5,849 nt of DNA, from NCBI GenBank assembly GCA_947259865.1, contig CAMYNZ010000244.1:1-5849 (forward strand), given 5' to 3'. A program made the position numbers and the translations under genes. Below, piece after piece: positions 1 through 4,960 of the stretch. The notes below the pieces were generated by a model. That model ran no database searches and was not told the origin of the DNA. It was given only the letters and a program-made list of their open reading frames with translations. Numbering within the stretch: the stretch's first letter is position 1; each line of letters begins with the position of its first letter. The stretch is from an uncultured Desulfobacterales bacterium. GTDB lineage: Bacteria > Desulfobacterota > Desulfobacteria > Desulfobacterales > G020354645.

Positions 1-3
1 ATT

Positions 4-25
4 CAAGGGGTCAAGGATTCAAGGG
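4..25 (+). repeat. left arm of 22-bp inverted repeat bounding the IVP remnant
   Basis: This arm matches the reverse complement of 234-255 at 21 of 22 positions; the only difference is A at position 21 against G in the other arm. The arm is built from short direct repeats (TCAAGG and TTCAAGGG units). It may continue to the left of the window, since bases 1-3 are similar in character. The two arms bracket about 210 bp of AT-rich sequence that carries a protein remnant. Confidence 0.85.
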
Positions 26-223
26 TTTGTTTTCTAAAGACTTTCTCAACACCTTTAACCTTCTTTCGATTTCTGCGATGTTCTTTTTTAGTCTACCCTA
101 TACGCCTTTTTCAATTAAACCTAAATCCCCAGTTAATAGTATCTGCGTTGCCAGTTCGTAAACAGAACCATTATTTTGGTATGACTTTTGCGCGGCTTTC
201 AATTTTTTGTAATTCTTTAGCAT
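11..223 (-). pseudogene. internally deleted four-helix-bundle (23S rRNA IVP family) remnant
   Basis: Reading from ATG 223 gives 41 codons, then TAG (98-100), then 28 further codons in the same frame to TGA at 11-13. The first 16 residues (YKKLKxxQKSYQ) resemble the start of the four-helix-bundle / 23S rRNA intervening-sequence protein family (pattern like FRKLKVWQKAHQ). The next part (GSVYELATQILLTGDLG, then GRLKKNIAEIERRL) resembles that family's C-terminal half. The central portion, including the conserved SIPSNIAEG-type segment, is missing, an apparent in-frame loss of roughly 50 codons from a protein normally about 115-125 residues long. The TAG falls where the family commonly has a tyrosine (EExYxxL), consistent with a TAT/TAC to TAG mutation. 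The family match is from memory of the pattern, not a search. No function is expected for the product. Confidence 0.7.
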
Positions 224-233
224 TTCACTCGAA

Positions 234-255
234 CCCTCGAATCCTTGACCCCTTG
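234..255 (-). repeat. right arm of 22-bp inverted repeat bounding the IVP remnant
   Basis: This is the inverted partner of 4-25 (21/22 identical). It lies just upstream of the ATG at 221-223 of the remnant, so the repeat pair encloses the whole reading frame and could close into a long stem in RNA or single-stranded DNA. The opposite arm also supplies the remnant's final in-frame stop (TGA at 11-13). Confidence 0.85.
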
Positions 256-360
256 TACCCTCTGGGATCATACCTGCTAAACTGGAGATAACGGTTTATT
301 CGGTTTTAAATAACTACAACGAATCCGGACATGATCCACAAATATTAACTCATTTTGCAA
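256..360. other. AT-rich intergenic stretch with no gene
   Basis: Between the inverted-repeat element and the end of the phosphatase gene I see no credible reading frame and no clear terminator. A 7-bp inverted pair (265-271 and 331-337) is separated by 59 bp and is too weak to call a structure. There is no T-tract hairpin behind the phosphatase stop codon. Confidence 0.6.
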
Positions 361-1014
361 TCAAATCAATAGATCCAAAATCTCCAGGGGTCGGTCGATA
401 AGCACCCGGCAACCGTTTTTTTTCAACTCGTCAGCCGGGCGAAAACCCCAGCCGGCCCCCACCGGGAACATGGATGCCGCCAAAGCAGTCTTCATATCCA
501 CTGCACTATCACCGAGATAGAGAAAGTCTGGAGGGCGTAATTTCAGCCGCTTGGCCACGTCCAGTGCTCCGGCCGGGTCAGGTTTTGGGGAAACATTTTC
601 CCGCTGACCGAGGACAACCTCAAATTGCCAATTCGGCAGAAGTTCTTCAACGCAAATTTTTGCAAAATTATGCGGTTTGTTGGTTAATACCGCCATCTTG
701 ATTTTGCGGGCAGTCAAAGAATCCAGCAATTCCGGGATGCCTTTATACGGTTTTGTCTTTACATTCCAATTGCGGCTGTAGTCTTTGAGAAAGGCATCCA
801 GACAATCACCAATGATGTCTTTGTGGCGCTTATCTTCCGGTAAAGCACGCCTGATCAGCCTGGCGGCCCCATCACCGATAAAATAGCGATAGGAATCCAA
901 ATTGTGCCCGGGAAAACCGCTTGCCGCTAGCACACGGTTTACGGCATCAGCTAAATCTTCCAGGGTGTCGAGCAGGGTTCCATCGAGATCAAAAAGGATA
1001 GCGTTGTAGGACAT
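361..1014 (-). CDS. gph: phosphoglycolate phosphatase-like HAD hydrolase
   Basis: The 217-residue cytosolic HAD-superfamily phosphatase most likely removes phosphate from 2-phosphoglycolate or another small phosphorylated metabolite. Visible motifs: motif I FDLDGTLLD with nucleophile D9 and acid/base D11; a helical cap (about residues 15-85); motif II VLTNK (T111, N112); motif III lysine K144 in SPKPDP; motif IV GDSAVD with D169 and D173. Length fits the Gph group (about 210-250). The start is the ATG at 1012-1014, because motif I then begins within 10 residues as usual; an upstream GTG at 1126-1128 would add 38 residues encoded by palindromic repeat DNA. The ribosome site is weak (purine-rich AAAAGAAA). 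It stands alone, over 400 bp from mttB, and an A8 run (416-423) codes its KK near the C-terminus. The exact substrate is inferred from family resemblance; HAD specificity often differs. Confidence 0.85.
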   Translation of the reverse strand: MSYNAILFDLDGTLLDTLEDLADAVNRVLAASGFPGHNLDSYRYFIGDGAARLIRRALPEDKRHKDIIGDCLDAFLKDYSRNWNVKTKPYKGIPELLDSLTARKIKMAVLTNKPHNFAKICVEELLPNWQFEVVLGQRENVSPKPDPAGALDVAKRLKLRPPDFLYLGDSAVDMKTALAASMFPVGAGWGFRPADELKKNGCRVLIDRPLEILDLLI

Positions 1015-1068
1015 GTAATTTCTTTTAGAAAGGTATGCATCAAGGCGTCCCGCGGTTTGAATGCGGAG

Positions 1069-1090
1069 TCCGCCAACGCACTCTGGCGGA
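1069..1090 (+). repeat. palindromic repeat, copy A (TCCGCCA...TGGCGGA)
   Basis: A 22-bp near-palindrome with arms TCCGCCA and TGGCGGA and a central AACGCACTC-like part. It is preceded by GCGGAG. It differs from copy B (3039-3060) at a single central base and resembles copy C (1334-1355) in inverted orientation. It lies just upstream of the phosphatase start and generates a spurious N-terminal extension of that reading frame. Confidence 0.8.
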
Positions 1091-1102
1091 TAAACGTACA
1101 CC

Positions 1103-1125
1103 TCGTGGCTGGAAGCCACTCCCAC
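1103..1125 (-). repeat. REP-like hairpin, left unit of an inverted doublet
   Basis: On the minus strand the unit reads GTGGGAG followed by a hairpin with stem GTGGC/GCCAC, a 5-nt loop and a terminal GA. It is inverted relative to 1173-1195, with which it shares 18 of 23 positions. The GTGGGAG head followed by an imperfect hairpin is the architecture of REP sequences mobilised by REP-associated tyrosine transposases; that class assignment is inference. Confidence 0.7.
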
Positions 1126-1172
1126 CAATTTTTAACACCACCGTGTATACTAAACTCGATCCAATATGAATA

Positions 1173-1195
1173 GTGGGAGCGGCATCTTGCCGCGA
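1173..1195 (+). repeat. REP-like hairpin, right unit of an inverted doublet
   Basis: GTGGGAG head, then a hairpin with stem GCGGC/GCCGC and a 5-nt loop. Compared with the partner unit at 1103-1125, the second stem pair has changed from T-A to C-G on both sides together, a compensatory change. The pair is about 47 bp apart and convergent/divergent in the style of a REPIN or BIME. A further short inverted pair (CGCGATT 1191-1197 with AATCGCG 1211-1217) overlaps its end. Confidence 0.7.
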
Positions 1196-1232
1196 TTAAT
1201 TAGCACTTCAAATCGCGGGACAACGCCGCCTG

Positions 1233-1300
1233 CCCGCCACCAGCCCGCTCGTGCCTTGCGTGGCAGGCGGGTCGCGAGCCGCTCAGGCAAGGCGGGCGGG
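1233..1300. repeat. GC-rich nested inverted repeat
   Basis: The outer arms CCCGCC (1233-1238) and GGCGGG (1295-1300) enclose inner arms GCCTTGC (1253-1259) and GCAAGGC (1287-1293). A competing internal pairing (CCCGC 1244-1248 with GCGGG 1267-1271) is also possible. The block is far richer in G and C than the flanking DNA. It is not followed by a T-tract on either strand, so it looks more like a dispersed palindromic repeat than a terminator. Confidence 0.55.
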
Positions 1301-1333
1301 CCATTGGGCGCTAGCCCACCGGAGGCGGACTAG

Positions 1334-1355
1334 TCTGCCAGAGATCTTTGGCGGA
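1334..1355 (-). repeat. palindromic repeat, copy C (degenerate)
   Basis: On the minus strand this reads TCCGCCAA, five variable bases, then TCTGGCAGA, matching copies A and B except in the centre and at one arm position. It is the most divergent of the three copies. It lies about 95 bp behind the mttB stop. Confidence 0.65.
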
Positions 1356-1449
1356 TAAAATACATTTTTGCGATAGCTTCTCGTTTTTTTACCGATTCGA
1401 GAAAAGTAGAAAATTATACCCGTAATTGTTAAAAGCTTGTCTAAGCCTT

Positions 1450-2940
1450 TTAGGCCACTTCCTTGGCTTTGCGTTCTTCTACCTCTTGTTCATATTCGGC
1501 GTAGATCCTGTCCAATTCTTTCTGGATTTTCTGGGGACGCGGTTCCGGTTTATAGTTTTCAAGAATATCGAGGGATTTCTCGTAGGCTACATCAACAATA
1601 TCCGGCGATCCGGCAGCTTCCCAGTTTTCCCGGGTGTCTCGATTCATTAATGTGGGGTGAGACAGCCGTTTAAAATTATTATAGGTATGTTCATGGGTGA
1701 TGAACTCACCGGCCGGTCCGACTTCCCTAATCACGTCCATGGCGATGTTTGCTTCTGAAACCTTGATGCCTTCAACGACCTTCAATACCATATCCAGGAA
1801 TTCGTTTTGCAGTATGGCCGAAGCATAATCCCAGAGCATCGCGCTGTCGAGCATCCCGACCCCGTAAATCAGATTGGCACCTGCCAATGCGGGTATAGTC
1901 GCGGTCAGGGTGAACTCGTGGGCGGACTGGGCATCGCAGTGTTTGCTGTCCGTCTACCCACCACCGACCCAGGAAGGCATTTTATAAAACTGGGCCAGTT
2001 TTGCCAGGGCAGCGCTGATCATGGCCATCTCCGGGGCACCCATGGCTGCCAGGGTGGTACCCATATCCATGATACTGGTGGAGCCGGCGTAAACCAGAGG
2101 AGCGCCTTTGCGAACCAGCTGTCCCAGGGTAATGGAGCCCAGTACTTCGGCGTTATGGGTTACCAGGGTACTGGCCAGGTCAACACAGGTCGTACCACCA
2201 GCCAAGCCCAAAGCATTGATTTTTACCGGAACACCAAACTTGCAGCATTCGATTAAAACGTCGGTGGCTTCTTCGGAGAGGATTAAGGGGCTGACAGGAT
2301 CGGCTGATGCGGTAAATAAGGGGCTGTGTCTGAGTTTATCTTCTCCACCGGCTATGACAGCACCCATTTTAACTGCCGCCTGGAAATGTTCCACGGTATA
2401 GATGCCCAGGAAACCGTGTTTTGAGGAATGGCTTAGATAGGCGTAAGTATTATAGATACTGGCCATATCTTCATCCAGATCACGCGGGGTCAGGGGTCTT
2501 TCCCAGCCGACAATATTGTCCAGTGTGTCAACAAACCGCACCGTATTGTCCACGTCTGCTTTGGTTGCCATTCTGGGCTTTCTGGTGACAGGATCCATCA
2601 AAGCCGGCGCTTCACCGAAGTTGACAAAACCTGTCCGGGTTCCCCCGACAACATAATCGTTTTCAGGATCAATAGCATGGGCCCGAAAAGTCGCCGGGGT
2701 GGAATGAATAGCATCCTCAACCAAATTGGGGGGAATTTTGACAATTTCGGTTTGTTTATCGACAACACATCCATGGTCCCCCAAAATATCTCTCGCATTC
2801 CGGCTTTTCACCTTGAGTCCGATATTCCAGAGAACATCAAGCGTTGCCGCATGAATTTGCTCCAGGTCATTGAGACTGAGCACATTTAACCCAAAGCTGC
2901 GCGCCTGGAGCATATTGGCATATTGATAATTTATAGCCAT
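1450..2940 (-). CDS. mttB: trimethylamine:corrinoid methyltransferase MttB with in-frame TAG (pyrrolysine)
   Basis: MttB transfers a methyl group from trimethylamine to the Co(I) corrinoid of its partner protein MttC, leaving dimethylamine; it is a cytosolic TIM-barrel enzyme. The frame runs from ATG 2940 to TAA 1450, 496 residues when TAG codon 329 (1954-1956) is read through, almost the same as Methanosarcina MttB (about 495 residues, Pyl at 334). The residues around the amber codon, WVGGG before and TDSKHCDAQ after, match the family's conserved active-site loop. Homology continues without frame change on both sides, e.g. NFGEAPALMDP at about 145-155 and GVGMLDSAMLWDYA beyond the amber. Start choice is supported by GGGAGGT at 2947-2953, six bases upstream. 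A TATAAC at 2963-2968 is a possible but weak -10 element. No mttC or pyl gene is adjacent. Standard annotation would split this into 1954-2940 and 1450-1887. A nonsense mutation is possible but unlikely given the exact position. Confidence 0.93.
1954..1956 (-). other. UAG codon predicted to encode pyrrolysine (Pyl329)
   Basis: The in-frame amber codon sits between WVGGG and TDSK, the Pyl position of Pyl-type MttB; Pyl forms an adduct with the methylamine substrate and presents it to the corrinoid. Reading continues 167 codons to a TAA. A 5-bp stem (CGGAC/GTCCG, 1948-1952 with 1923-1927) begins one base after the codon with a 20-nt loop, a possible local element, though such structures are not established as required for MttB. 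Confidence 0.9.
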
Positions 2941-2946
2941 GCTGTT

Positions 2947-2953
2947 ACCTCCC
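2947..2953 (-). promoter_or_regulatory. strong ribosome binding site of mttB
   Basis: GGGAGGT lies six bases before the ATG at 2938-2940. It fixes the mttB start and indicates efficient translation initiation, and supports an intact, expressed gene rather than a pseudogene. Confidence 0.8.
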
Positions 2954-3038
2954 GTATCTATGGTTATAAGAACCTACCTCAAAAATACGTCTAGGGGTCC
3001 AGTGCTGCGTTGCGGGCCGGCTCAAAATGTACTGCTCA

Positions 3039-3060
3039 TCCGCCAACGTACTCTGGCGGA
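3039..3060 (+). repeat. palindromic repeat, copy B (TCCGCCA...TGGCGGA)
   Basis: Identical to copy A (1069-1090) except for one central base (T for C). Here the CTCCGC extension is on the right, whereas copy A has GCGGAG on its left, so the whole extended unit is inverted relative to copy A. It lies about 100 bp upstream of mttB. Confidence 0.8.
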
Positions 3061-3088
3061 CTCCGCTTTTTCGCCATCCCGCGCTTTA

Positions 3089-3108
3089 CCCGCCGTTATT
3101 GTGGCGGG
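3089..3108. repeat. short GC hairpin CCCGCC/GGCGGG
   Basis: Perfect 6-bp arms (3089-3094 and 3103-3108) flank an 8-nt loop, next to palindromic copy B. There is no T-tract on either side. It resembles the CCCGCC/GGCGGG arms of the block at 1233-1300, so it may belong to the same repeat population. Confidence 0.5.
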
Positions 3109-3151
3109 CTTGCTCTGTACCCCGATCCACTATTTTTGACATAGGTTCAAG

Positions 3152-3209
3152 ATAATTGCCGTCTGACTATGAATTCAATGATTGTTGAAATACACCAGAC
3201 GGCAAATAT
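3152..3209. repeat. long inverted repeat between cbbY-like gene and mttB
   Basis: A perfect 10-bp inverted pair (TTGCCGTCTG 3156-3165 with CAGACGGCAA 3196-3205) extends outward to 13 of 14 paired positions (3152-3165 with 3196-3209). A second, smaller inverted pair (TTCAA 3174-3178 with TTGAA 3185-3189) lies inside the 30-nt spacer. It starts 19 bp behind the CbbY-like stop. With no following T-tract it is not a textbook intrinsic terminator; it could end or stabilise the upstream operon's transcript or serve as an operator for mttB. Confidence 0.65.
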
Positions 3210-3227
3210 TCAAGATCTTCACAAAAA

Positions 3228-3992
3228 CTAACTTGAGAAATATTTGATCAATTGGTCAGCATGCAGGACACCATCAAACTCCAATGCTTTATGGGATTCT
3301 TTCAGCAGGCCTTTTTCGCCGTCCGGATCACCCAGGGAGGTCACCACAATTGAGGCGTCGCTCAAATCCTCCTGCTCGGTATAGATATTTGTGGTCGCAA
3401 CCGCTCTCAGGCCTGCTGCTTTGGCCGCCAGAATTCCGTTGCGTGAATCCTCGACCACGATACATTCATCGGCTGCCAAACCGGTTCTTTCCAGTGCCAG
3501 AAGATAGATTTCCGGATCCGGTTTTTTTTTGCTGACCACATCTCCGGCAAGAACAAATTCGAGATCGATTTCCCCCAGCATGCCTTTGGCAATGGCGTTG
3601 GCTGATCGTTCATTGGCGGTCGTACAAACGCCGAGGCGCAGGCCGGCACCCATGGCTTCCTTCATGAGCCTTTTCACGCCGGCCCTCAGGGGCAGTATAC
3701 CGCTTTCGACCATCTCAACAAATATGGCTGTTTTCTTCTTGTGAAGCGTCAACAGTAATTCGGCGTCTTTATCGGGGTCACCCTCAAGAATGATTCCCTT
3801 TTCGGTGAAATAATGGCGCATGCGCTCTTTGCCACCCGAAATAGCGAGCAATTCGCCATAGGTGTCAACGCTCCACTCGAAATCGTGGCCGAATTCTTTA
3901 AACATTTTGTTGAAGGCCACCCGGTGACCGTCTTTTTCGGTATCGATGATCACCCCGTCCTGATCCCAAAAAATGGCTTTTAATTCGGACAT
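3228..3992 (-). CDS. CbbY-like HAD-superfamily sugar phosphatase
   Basis: A 254-residue cytosolic HAD phosphatase of the CbbY / beta-phosphoglucomutase-like group. Motif I is FWDQDGVIID (nucleophile D10, acid/base D12). The cap carries DGHRVAFNKMF (21-31) and the SGGKERMRHY segment (52-61), the GGKxR signature of CbbY proteins. Motif II is CTTANE (T124/T125), motif III the KKKPDPE lysines (155-157), motif IV VVEDS (E181, D182). Characterised CbbY enzymes dephosphorylate xylulose-1,5-bisphosphate, a RuBisCO inhibitor; whether that holds here is open because no RuBisCO gene is in view. ATG 3992 has AGGAGG at 3997-4002. It is the third gene of the probable operon, 71 bp behind the aldolase stop. 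It ends in TAG, with TGA two codons later as backup. Nine A residues (complement of 3522-3530) encode the motif III lysines, a potential slippage or sequencing-error site, but the frame is intact. Confidence 0.88.
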   Translation of the reverse strand: MSELKAIFWDQDGVIIDTEKDGHRVAFNKMFKEFGHDFEWSVDTYGELLAISGGKERMRHYFTEKGIILEGDPDKDAELLLTLHKKKTAIFVEMVESGILPLRAGVKRLMKEAMGAGLRLGVCTTANERSANAIAKGMLGEIDLEFVLAGDVVSKKKPDPEIYLLALERTGLAADECIVVEDSRNGILAAKAAGLRAVATTNIYTEQEDLSDASIVVTSLGDPDGEKGLLKESHKALEFDGVLHADQLIKYFSS

Positions 3993-4008
3993 CGCTCCTC
4001 CTTCCGTA

Positions 4009-4038
4009 AACGATCATACCTTGACCGGTACGCTCGTT
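4009..4038 (-). promoter_or_regulatory. intercistronic hairpin before the CbbY-like gene
   Basis: In the minus-strand RNA, 12-nt arms (4027-4038 and 4009-4020) pair at 11 of 12 positions, counting one G-U, around a 6-nt loop GGUCAA. The hairpin ends five bases before the AAGGAGG ribosome site of the downstream gene. No T-tract follows, so a role in mRNA processing, stability or translation initiation is more likely than termination. Confidence 0.55.
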
Positions 4039-4063
4039 GAAAAAATTTTAGGCTGTATCCGGG

Positions 4064-4939
4064 CTAGGCTTTTCCCGCTGAACCCAGCAAATCGATCCAA
4101 TAAGCCACTTTGGCTTTGATCGCCTCTTTGACGGCTATATCAATTTTGCCCGGGTTGTACTCGTCCCGGTGGGATGAAATATAATCATGGGTGGCGTCAA
4201 TCAGCGCGTGTTTCAAATCGGTTGAAACATTAAATTTTGACCCTCCCAGCGATATCAACCTTTTGGCTACATCCGGTTTGAGACCGGTGCCGCCATGGAT
4301 GACCAGGGGTATCCGGATCTGTTTGCCATTTATCAGTTCTGCTATTTGCTTTAGCCTGTCAAAATCAAGTTTGGGATCTTTGGTTTTGTAGACGCCGTGG
4401 GCGGTCCCGATGGCCGGTGCAAAGATATCTATCCCGGTTTGATCAACAAACTCCAGAGCCTGTTGCGGATCACACAGGGCCGCCTCGTCTTCCGCAACTT
4501 TGACCTGGTCTTCAACCCCGGACACCGTACCCAGTTCTCCCTCCACTGAAATACCCCCGAGTTTGTGGCAGTACTCGGCAATTTCCTTGGTTTGTTTTAT
4601 ATTCTCCTGGAAGTCCTGCTTTGAGGCGTCAATCATAATGTTGGTGTAGCCGGCATCAGCACACACTTTGCAATATTGAACATCACTGCAATGATCCAGA
4701 TGTAAACAAATGGGTATGGGTGCGGTTTCTGCCAGGGTTTTGAAAATAGCAGTCAGAACTCGCGGATTTAAGAATTTCGATGGCGTTACAGATGTTTGAA
4801 TGATTAAGGGCGACTTTTTCTCTATGGCCGTCTCAACCACCGCTTCCATCTGAATTAAATTGGTAATGTTAAAGGCGCCGACGGCATACTTTTCCTCGGT
4901 TGCTTTTAAAAGCATATCTTTTGCGTTTACGATCGACAT
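4064..4939 (-). CDS. class II (zinc-dependent) ketose-bisphosphate aldolase
   Basis: A 291-residue cytosolic TIM-barrel aldolase that cleaves or forms a ketose (bis)phosphate using dihydroxyacetone phosphate and an aldehyde. Visible signatures: CLHLDHC with catalytic D82 and zinc ligand H83; MIDAS (102-106); SVEGELG (131-137); zinc ligands H181 in GTAHGVY and H215 in VIHGGTG; and the phosphate-binding NVSTDL (237-242). Length and residue positions match the GatY/KbaY/bacillary FbaA type (about 285 residues) rather than the 358-residue E. coli FbaA type. Fructose-1,6-bisphosphate and tagatose-1,6-bisphosphate cannot be told apart here, and other aldehydes are possible. Start at ATG 4939 is chosen for its AGGAGG at 4945-4950; a GTG at 4979-4981 would add 14 residues through a hairpin. 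It sits between the aminotransferase and the CbbY-like phosphatase. It ends in TAG; reading through would add 28 residues to a TAA at 3980-3982 inside the next gene. Confidence 0.9.
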   Translation of the reverse strand: MSIVNAKDMLLKATEEKYAVGAFNITNLIQMEAVVETAIEKKSPLIIQTSVTPSKFLNPRVLTAIFKTLAETAPIPICLHLDHCSDVQYCKVCADAGYTNIMIDASKQDFQENIKQTKEIAEYCHKLGGISVEGELGTVSGVEDQVKVAEDEAALCDPQQALEFVDQTGIDIFAPAIGTAHGVYKTKDPKLDFDRLKQIAELINGKQIRIPLVIHGGTGLKPDVAKRLISLGGSKFNVSTDLKHALIDATHDYISSHRDEYNPGKIDIAVKEAIKAKVAYWIDLLGSAGKA

Positions 4940-4944
4940 CTTTT

Positions 4945-4950
4945 CCTCCT
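4945..4950 (-). promoter_or_regulatory. ribosome binding site that fixes the aldolase start
   Basis: A perfect AGGAGG five bases upstream of ATG 4937-4939. It decides the start in favour of MSIVNAKDML over the longer GTG-initiated form. Confidence 0.85.
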
Positions 4951-4960
4951 GTTCTTTGAA

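Larger units (their letters stand above)
1129..1449. other. repeat-rich intergenic region downstream of mttB
   Basis: This 321-bp gap has no credible gene. From left to right it contains the right REP-like unit (1173-1195), a GC-rich nested inverted repeat (1233-1300), a palindromic repeat copy (1334-1355), and AT-rich DNA next to the mttB stop. In the AT-rich part a 6-bp inverted pair (1378-1383 with 1398-1403) is the only hairpin behind mttB; it lacks a T-tract in the transcribed direction, so I do not call a terminator. A TATAAT on the minus strand (1413-1418) has no convincing -35 partner. Confidence 0.6.

Noticed and set aside
265..337. GGATCAT/ATGATCC pair as a terminator for the phosphatase
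   Set aside because: Only 7 bp with a 59-bp spacer and no T-tract; this could easily be chance.
474..701. Plus-strand reading frame opposite the phosphoglycolate phosphatase
   Set aside because: It is antisense to conserved HAD motifs and shows no ribosome site or family resemblance.
1015..1128. 38-residue N-terminal extension of the phosphatase from GTG 1128
   Set aside because: The extension is encoded by palindromic and REP-like repeat DNA, and HAD motif I normally begins within about 10 residues of the start, which the ATG at 1014 gives.
1413..1418. TATAAT on the minus strand as a promoter for the phosphatase
   Set aside because: There is no good -35 at proper spacing and it lies about 400 bp from the start, across several hairpins.
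1450..1887. Separate gene starting at a TTG at 1885-1887
   Set aside because: It is the C-terminal third of mttB in the same frame; there is no ribosome site before the TTG, and the residues between the TAG and the TTG are conserved MttB sequence.
1954..1956. Nonsense mutation making mttB a pseudogene
   Set aside because: The codon is TAG, not TAA or TGA, sits exactly at the family's Pyl site, and no other lesion occurs in 496 codons.
1807..2401. Plus-strand reading frames opposite mttB (1807-2256, 2108-2401)
   Set aside because: They are antisense shadows of a well-supported gene, with low-complexity translations and no recognisable motifs.
2963..2968. TATAAC as the -10 element of an mttB promoter
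   Set aside because: Position relative to the ribosome site is plausible, but no recognisable -35 lies 16-18 bp upstream and no sigma-54 type element was found; mentioned only as a weak possibility.
3284..3744. Overlapping frames on both strands within the CbbY-like gene
   Set aside because: The main frame has all four HAD motifs; the others are out-of-frame shadows rich in Pro and Arg.
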